DNA from: a virus
DNA length: 26,376 nucleotides
Strand: one strand, 5' to 3'
IMG/VR virus record: IMGVR_UViG_3300046007_003321
Coordinates: 1-26,376 of that record
This document shows, in pieces, positions 23,146 to 26,376 of this stretch. The notes under the pieces are model-generated. The model saw only the letters and a list, made by a program, of their open reading frames with translations. It had not been told where the DNA came from and ran no database searches. The translations under genes and the position numbers were made by a program. Position 1 is the stretch's first letter, and the number at the start of each line of letters is the position of its first letter.

Positions 23146-24234
23146 CTAGGAGATATTGGCAAACTTGCATTGGCTTCGCGGATTGACGAGCCGCAAATTG
23201 CCAAAGAAGTCGATTGCGACACGATCGCTCAACGATTCCAAGTTGAAATCGCTGTTGCTCTTGAACAACTGATCCTGCCACGAGTGCAGTTCAATTTCGT
23301 CAAGACACAGGCCGTAGCCGACGCCCGCAGTCAAGCCGTGCTCCCAGTACACATCAACGCCATTGACGTTGAGCGATTGGAAGCCAGCCGAAGTCTTCTG
23401 GACGCTTTGGCCACGCTGAACATGAATCTGCTCCTTAGCCTCAAGAGCGTCGCTCAATTGGCGGAACATGTTCTTTTCGAGCAAGAACATGTCAAGGTTG
23501 CTGCCGTTTCGCTCGGTGTTAATCGATGCGAACCGGAGGGCTTCGAGACACGTATTTGCCCAAGTCTTCGTGCTGTTCGACCAGCCACCAGACGAGGCAG
23601 CCAGCGAAGCACCGTAGTCAACAACCAACGGGCTCCAGAAGTCGTAGTGACTGTCACCGTAGCCGTCAGGCCACGTACCAGTCCACGTACCACCGTAGTT
23701 AGCGCGAGCCGTCGAAAGACCAGCGTAAGTGTCAGCGTTGATGCCGACGAGAGCAGCAGCGCCGTCGTCAGTCGCAGCGAACACCGACTCCAAACCGTGA
23801 ATGCGGTTCGTGCTTGCAGCCGCATTGCCGTCAACATTGAGCAACTGCTCAGCGAACTGATCGCGAATGTCCGCAATCAAGTCCTTGACCATCGCCGTGT
23901 ACTTGTTGACAATTGCCTCTTTGCCAGAGCACATCAGCTTGTCGGCCTTGGTGCCTGACTGCGAAACAACATACGCACGCATCGGCAAGGTAGCCGACTT
24001 GTGTTGATCCAGTCGCGAAAACGTGATCGAGTCCGAATCATCAAACGGAGTCAATGGAGCACGCTTGTGCTTCACTTTCCATTCGATGTTCTTGCCGGTG
24101 CATCCGTTGGTGATACGACCCTTGCTTTGAAGCATCGCGAGGAAAACTCGCTTGCGCAAAATAGCCAAGGTCTCGCCACGGATGTAGCGGTTGATCGTGA
24201 TATTCGCATGGATCGAGTTACTGCCAAAACTCAT
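23146..24234 (-). CDS. Major capsid protein (HK97-type fold, inferred)
   Basis: 362 residues. ATG at 24234 has GGAGAG eight bases before it; a GTG 15 bases earlier is not preceded by a ribosome site. Evidence for the role is position (scaffold immediately before, decoration-type gene after), length and pattern: an N-terminal helical arm (NITINRYIRGETLAILRKRV), then ATLPMRAYVVSQSGTK (E-loop/spine-like), a long helix IVNKYTAMVKDLIADIRDQF, and C-terminal GVDVYWEHGLTAGVGYGLCLDEIELHSW resembling the P/A-domain strands of phage coat proteins. It forms the icosahedral shell. Translation may be controlled by the folded leader described separately. Confidence 0.85.
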   Translation of the reverse strand: MSFGSNSIHANITINRYIRGETLAILRKRVFLAMLQSKGRITNGCTGKNIEWKVKHKRAPLTPFDDSDSITFSRLDQHKSATLPMRAYVVSQSGTKADKLMCSGKEAIVNKYTAMVKDLIADIRDQFAEQLLNVDGNAAASTNRIHGLESVFAATDDGAAALVGINADTYAGLSTARANYGGTWTGTWPDGYGDSHYDFWSPLVVDYGASLAASSGGWSNSTKTWANTCLEALRFASINTERNGSNLDMFLLEKNMFRQLSDALEAKEQIHVQRGQSVQKTSAGFQSLNVNGVDVYWEHGLTAGVGYGLCLDEIELHSWQDQLFKSNSDFNLESLSDRVAIDFFGNLRLVNPRSQCKFANIS

Positions 24235-24243
24235 GGCTAGACT

Positions 24244-24377
24244 CTCCACTTTGGAATTGATAAAACTTGCGGAGGTGTGGAGATGCCGTAAAGATCAAAT
24301 GCTTTCGGGCCGCGATGCGGGTGTCCGATTGCATTTAATCCGCCGTCTTCGGCTCTCGCCTCCACTAAACGAGAGCC
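24244..24377 (-). ncRNA. Candidate structured leader / translational switch upstream of the capsid gene
   Basis: In the 152-base gap before the capsid start, the minus-strand RNA can form P1 (8 bp, 24370-24377 with 24351-24358; 11-base loop UUUAGUGGAGG). P2 is a nested hairpin: AAAUGC/GCAUUU at 24331-24336 and 24297-24302, inner CGG/CCG and CCGC/GCGG with an AUC loop. The single-stranded CUCCAC at 24277-24282 is complementary to the P1 loop GUGGAG (24360-24365), giving a pseudoknot. It is equally complementary to GUGGAG at 24244-24249, which contains the capsid Shine-Dalgarno (7 bp with the next A-U pair). The pairings exclude each other. No ligand or known riboswitch family is recognised; folding was judged by eye. 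Confidence 0.5.
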
Positions 24378-24386
24378 AGCCGACAG

Positions 24387-25385
24387 CTATTTCTGTTCGC
24401 CTGGGTCAATGATCGCCAAGAGTTCCTTGGCAAGGTCAGTGCCAGCAGGCCACGGATCGTCTGCCGCAGGTGTCCGCGCCGCAGTATTTGGGCGTCGGGC
24501 AGCAGCAGCCGGTCTTGTCTGTCGTTGCTGCGCACCACGCGAGGCGGTGGCAGCGGGGTTGTAACCCAATTCAATGATCGTTCTGGCCTTAGCCATTTCC
24601 ATCTGCATCCCAAGGTCTGGGATGGCAGGCATTCCGGTGTCCGGATTGACGGCACTAAACACGGCGAGGTGCTTCTTCAGAACCTCACCTTCCTTGGTCA
24701 GCTTTCCGCTGTCCATCTTTCCGCCATCAAACGCCCAGGACGCTTCTCGCTGAGCTAGCGTTGCCGCCTGCTCGTGGATCGCGCGGGCCTGACGCTCTTG
24801 TTCAACTGACTGAAACCGCTGGTCAGCAATTCTCGTTGCTTCCTCGCGGATCAGTTCTCGAAGCTTGTCGCCACCGGATTCGAGCAGCACATCCACTGGA
24901 TTGTGGATCAGTCGCTTGCCCTGGTCTTGCACAAACTTCTGGTACTTTCGCACCTTGCTGACCACATTCGGGTCAGCGCCTGGCTTCGGAGCCATCGTTT
25001 CTGGGTCGAAGTGGTTAAGCCACTCGTCGTCCCAGTCTGGATTCTTCTTGTCTTCTGCGGTCGGCGATTCGGCTGGTTTCGTGTACCGCTTTGCCAGCAC
25101 TTCGTACACGGCTTGCGGATTGGTAAGCAACTGCTTGCCAATCTCAGCCTCTTCGTCCCGCTTGCCCACCATCGAGTAGGCGTTCACGAGGCCCTTGATC
25201 GCCTCGTCTTTTGTCTTGTATTTCTGCGACAGGTCTACATGGTAGTTCTGCGCGATCTCAGCAAAGAAGTCATCCTGAGCCGGGGCCTCGACCTCTGGCG
25301 CAACCTCGACTTCCGGTGCCTCGACTTCTTCGCCCAATAGTTCTGTATCGAGGTCAAAATCGTCTTCGACTACTTCATCAGACAT
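24387..25385 (-). CDS. Capsid scaffolding protein
   Basis: 332 residues, hydrophilic. The N-terminus is strongly acidic with repeating Glu/Val/Pro text (ELLGEEVEAPEVEVAPEVEA), followed by helical regions (KDEAIKGLVNAYSMVGKRDE, LLTNPQAVYEVLAKRY), a long coiled-coil-like stretch (LRELIREEATRIADQRFQSV, QERQARAIHEQAATLAQRE) and a C-terminal Ala/Arg-rich segment (ATASRGAQQRQTRPAAAARR) typical of the coat-binding end of scaffolds. It directs prohead assembly with the capsid protein encoded next and is normally removed from the mature head. A weak AGGG serves as ribosome site. Confidence 0.85.
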   Translation of the reverse strand: MSDEVVEDDFDLDTELLGEEVEAPEVEVAPEVEAPAQDDFFAEIAQNYHVDLSQKYKTKDEAIKGLVNAYSMVGKRDEEAEIGKQLLTNPQAVYEVLAKRYTKPAESPTAEDKKNPDWDDEWLNHFDPETMAPKPGADPNVVSKVRKYQKFVQDQGKRLIHNPVDVLLESGGDKLRELIREEATRIADQRFQSVEQERQARAIHEQAATLAQREASWAFDGGKMDSGKLTKEGEVLKKHLAVFSAVNPDTGMPAIPDLGMQMEMAKARTIIELGYNPAATASRGAQQRQTRPAAAARRPNTAARTPAADDPWPAGTDLAKELLAIIDPGEQK

Positions 25386-25396
25386 GACAGTACCCT

Positions 25397-25411
25397 AGTG
25401 GAGTGGAGTGG
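25397..25411 (-). repeat. Three CCACT units in the scaffold gene leader
   Basis: On the minus strand the scaffold leader contains CCACTCCACTCCACT, just upstream of its AGGG ribosome site. The unit includes CUCCAC twice, the same hexamer that could mask the capsid Shine-Dalgarno. A spacer repeat or binding site is possible. Confidence 0.6.
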
Positions 25412-25461
25412 ATTATTAGATACTATCACGATCAACTTACTGATGGATACCCACCGCGCAT

Positions 25462-25487
25462 AAAAAAGTCCACCATTTCTGGTGGAC
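25462..25487 (-). terminator. Rho-independent terminator before the capsid unit
   Basis: On the minus strand the stem GTCCACCA / TGGTGGAC (8 bp) closes a GAAA tetraloop and is followed by six U. It lies just after the stop of the shifted reading frame of the small gene at 25515-25716, and about 75 bases before the scaffold start, so it ends transcription of the right-hand gene group. Confidence 0.9.
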
Positions 25488-25578
25488 AAAGCCGATCAGG
25501 TGAACGGCTGGAAACTATCCGATGTAAAAACCGACGTACTTTCCGTCTGATTGCTGACGAATCCTATATGTGGCTATG

Positions 25579-25716
25579 CTATGCGACCTCGTAAACGTAA
25601 TCGCCTGAGCCAAAGTCACCAAACGGCCTCCACCTATCCATCGTTATCACTTTGCCGTCAGCAGGCCCGCATGTAAGCCTGACGCTGATCTCCTCCTCGT
25701 CAAACAGCGTTTTCAT
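25579..25716 (-). CDS. Small protein with MKTLFDE leader, probably frameshifted
   Basis: 45 residues: MKTLFDEEEISVRLTCGPAD, then GKVITMDRWRPFGDFGSGDY and VYEVA before a TAG. The ATG overlaps the preceding gene by 17 bases. The CGPADGKV segment with a following YVYEV looks like the first part of a small beta protein that should run further. In the +1 frame the DNA continues to 25515 as SHSIATYRIRQQSDGKYVGF and ends YIG, just before the terminator. Either a sequencing or natural frameshift truncated it, or frames change in a programmed way. Function unknown. Confidence 0.6.
   Translation of the reverse strand: MKTLFDEEEISVRLTCGPADGKVITMDRWRPFGDFGSGDYVYEVA
25690..25716 (-). repeat. MKTLFDE leader repeat, copy 2
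   Basis: Begins ATGAAAACGCTGTTTGACGA and encodes MKTLFDEEE. Confidence 0.85.
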
Positions 25717-26014
25717 TGTGCACCCACATGGCGGTGATTACGAAGCATCGACGCACTTCGTCGCGACCAAGGCAAAGACTTACAGGGCCGGAAGTCGCGC
25801 TGAGAAGCTCTTGAACATGACTGTCGATAACACCCATCGGGTGTCGGCTTAGTACGACTTGCACAAACGGAATGTAGACTGCGCTCGACATGAATCGATC
25901 TCGCGGTCTGACTGTCGGAAATATCGGCTCTGGATAGCGACGATTAAACTCGCTTATAAACCGGTCGCGACTGGTTATCGGTCGCGGCTCATCCTCGTCA
26001 AACAACGTCTTCAT
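25700..26014 (-). CDS. Unknown small protein with MKTLFDE leader
   Basis: 104 residues. I start at ATG 26014, which has AGGAG about ten bases upstream and gives the MKTLFDEDE leader seen on two other genes; a GTG-type start 39 bases earlier lies in the gene before. The rest is basic and polar with a repeated RDRF element (TSRDRFISEFNRRY, then RPRDRFMSS), followed by hydrophobic strands (AVYIPFVQVVLSRHP, RRCFVITAMWV). No conserved domain recognised. It overlaps the preceding gene by 17 bases and the following one by 17. Confidence 0.68.
   Translation of the reverse strand: MKTLFDEDEPRPITSRDRFISEFNRRYPEPIFPTVRPRDRFMSSAVYIPFVQVVLSRHPMGVIDSHVQELLSATSGPVSLCLGRDEVRRCFVITAMWVHNENAV
25988..26014 (-). 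repeat. MKTLFDE leader repeat, copy 1
   Basis: Begins ATGAAGACGTTGTTTGACGA and encodes MKTLFDEDE. It differs from the copy at 22493-22519 at a single base within 27. Confidence 0.85.
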
Positions 26015-26375
26015 ATCTCGATGATGCTCCTGGCATCCTCCCGTTTCGGCCACTGAAACACTCGACTCCTAAGTTTTCTAGCATCCAATCTCTCGCCTGC
26101 TGGCTCGTGAACAACTGACGCCGCTTTCGACGACTATTGTTCACTGGCTTCGACTGAGCGCACTCGCGAATCATATCCGGCGACATGGATTGAATCAAGG
26201 CCGAATACTCACACACCGGACCAAAATTCCAGGCATAGTCTGACGGGACTCGGAACCACGACGACGCTGCCATCAGACGATCAATCGAGGCGAATGAGTC
26301 GATGCCAACGCCGTCGCAGTCCCACTTGTCTCCGCAGCAATCAATCTGGAGATGGGTTGTACGCAGGTTGTGCAT
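25998..26375 (-). CDS. Cys-containing protein of unknown function (possibly cut at the right edge)
   Basis: 125 residues from an ATG that begins one base inside the window, so the true start may lie outside. Near the N-terminus a CCGDKWDC group (about residues 13-20) could be half of a zinc site. It is followed by a Trp/Phe-rich segment (SSWFRVPSDYAWNFGPVC), a basic stretch (NNSRRKRRQLF) and an amphipathic helix (TSQQARDWMLENLG). No family recognised. It overlaps the next gene by 17 bases, which supports its reality. Confidence 0.62.
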   Translation of the reverse strand: MHNLRTTHLQIDCCGDKWDCDGVGIDSFASIDRLMAASSWFRVPSDYAWNFGPVCEYSALIQSMSPDMIRECAQSKPVNNSRRKRRQLFTSQQARDWMLENLGVECFSGRNGRMPGASSRYEDVV

Positions 26376-26376
26376 T

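Noticed and set aside
23170-23958. 262-residue plus-strand open frame
   Set aside because: Exactly antisense to the major capsid gene, Arg/Ser/Val-rich without domain features; a mirror of capsid codon use.
24234-24249. Capsid start at the GTG 15 bases upstream
   Set aside because: That GTG is itself part of the GUGGAG ribosome-site segment; ATG 24234 has correct spacing.
24218-24334. 38-codon minus-strand frame from an ATG in the capsid leader
   Set aside because: Weak ribosome site, runs into the capsid gene out of frame, and reads less like protein than the alternative frame; the RNA-structure explanation fits better.
24345-24380. P1 hairpin as a terminator after the scaffold gene
   Set aside because: The stem is good but no U-run follows on the minus strand, and the capsid gene has to be transcribed.
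24237-24386. tRNA or known riboswitch in the capsid leader
   Set aside because: No T-arm or CCA-like end, and I could not match the conserved cores of the cobalamin, SAM, preQ1, glutamine, fluoride, cyclic-di-GMP or pistol/twister classes as I remember them; left as an unnamed structured leader.
25388-25450. Sigma70-type promoter before the scaffold gene
   Set aside because: TGATAGTAT and TAATAA are -10-like but no acceptable -35 lies at 16-18 bases; a promoter is expected here after the terminator but I cannot place it.
1-26376. CRISPR array, tRNA genes, integrase or insertion sequence
   Set aside because: No regularly spaced repeats, no tRNA-like cloverleaf recognised, and no recombinase or transposase motifs in any supported gene.

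Overview
The window is a block of a tailed double-stranded DNA phage (or prophage) genome. Every gene I can support lies on the minus strand, so the text below runs from high to low coordinates. The terminase, a large portal, a T7 gp11/gp12-like pair of tail-tube/nozzle proteins and the lack of any tape-measure or sheath gene point to a short-tailed (podovirus-type) particle. Base composition is moderate and even. The host cannot be named. One weak hint is the tandem beta-domain of the 7691-8371 protein, a type I associate with environmental phages and with large surface proteins of Planctomycetes-like bacteria.

Layout. (1) 26376-25515: three small unknown genes, two of which start with the same MKTLFDE leader; the last looks frameshifted. 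They are closed by an intrinsic terminator (25462-25487). (2) 25385-22587: the capsid unit, made of scaffold, major capsid protein and a probable decoration protein, closed by a very strong terminator (22536-22578). The 150-base gap between scaffold and capsid genes is predicted to fold, and holds a CUCCAC element that can pair either with a hairpin loop or with the capsid gene's Shine-Dalgarno sequence. (3) 22519-17006: a dense accessory/lysis-like cluster of small membrane, secreted and thioredoxin-like proteins, a papain-family peptidase carrying an intein, and an HExxH metalloprotein. Most are coupled by ATGA, GTGA or TAATG overlaps. (4) 17009-10992: probable small terminase, large terminase carrying a second intein, a small acidic protein, portal and a portal-linked protein. 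(5) 10992-1: tail fibre with HTH motifs, LamG-like lectin, several repeat-domain virion proteins, the tail-tube A-like and nozzle B-like proteins, then Gln/Gly/Asn-rich virion-like proteins running off the left edge.

From about 22519 to base 1 I find no convincing terminator, and most genes overlap or abut, so this is probably one long late operon. The capsid genes, needed in the greatest amount, form a separate unit between two terminators.

Most notable points: the possible RNA switch in front of the major capsid gene; a class 3 (WCT-type) intein splitting the terminase P-loop between Lys and Thr; a second, Cys-initiated intein placed exactly at the catalytic Cys of the papain-like peptidase; and a recurring 5' coding leader (MKTLFDE) shared by three unrelated small genes. 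No replication, integrase, tRNA or CRISPR features were found.
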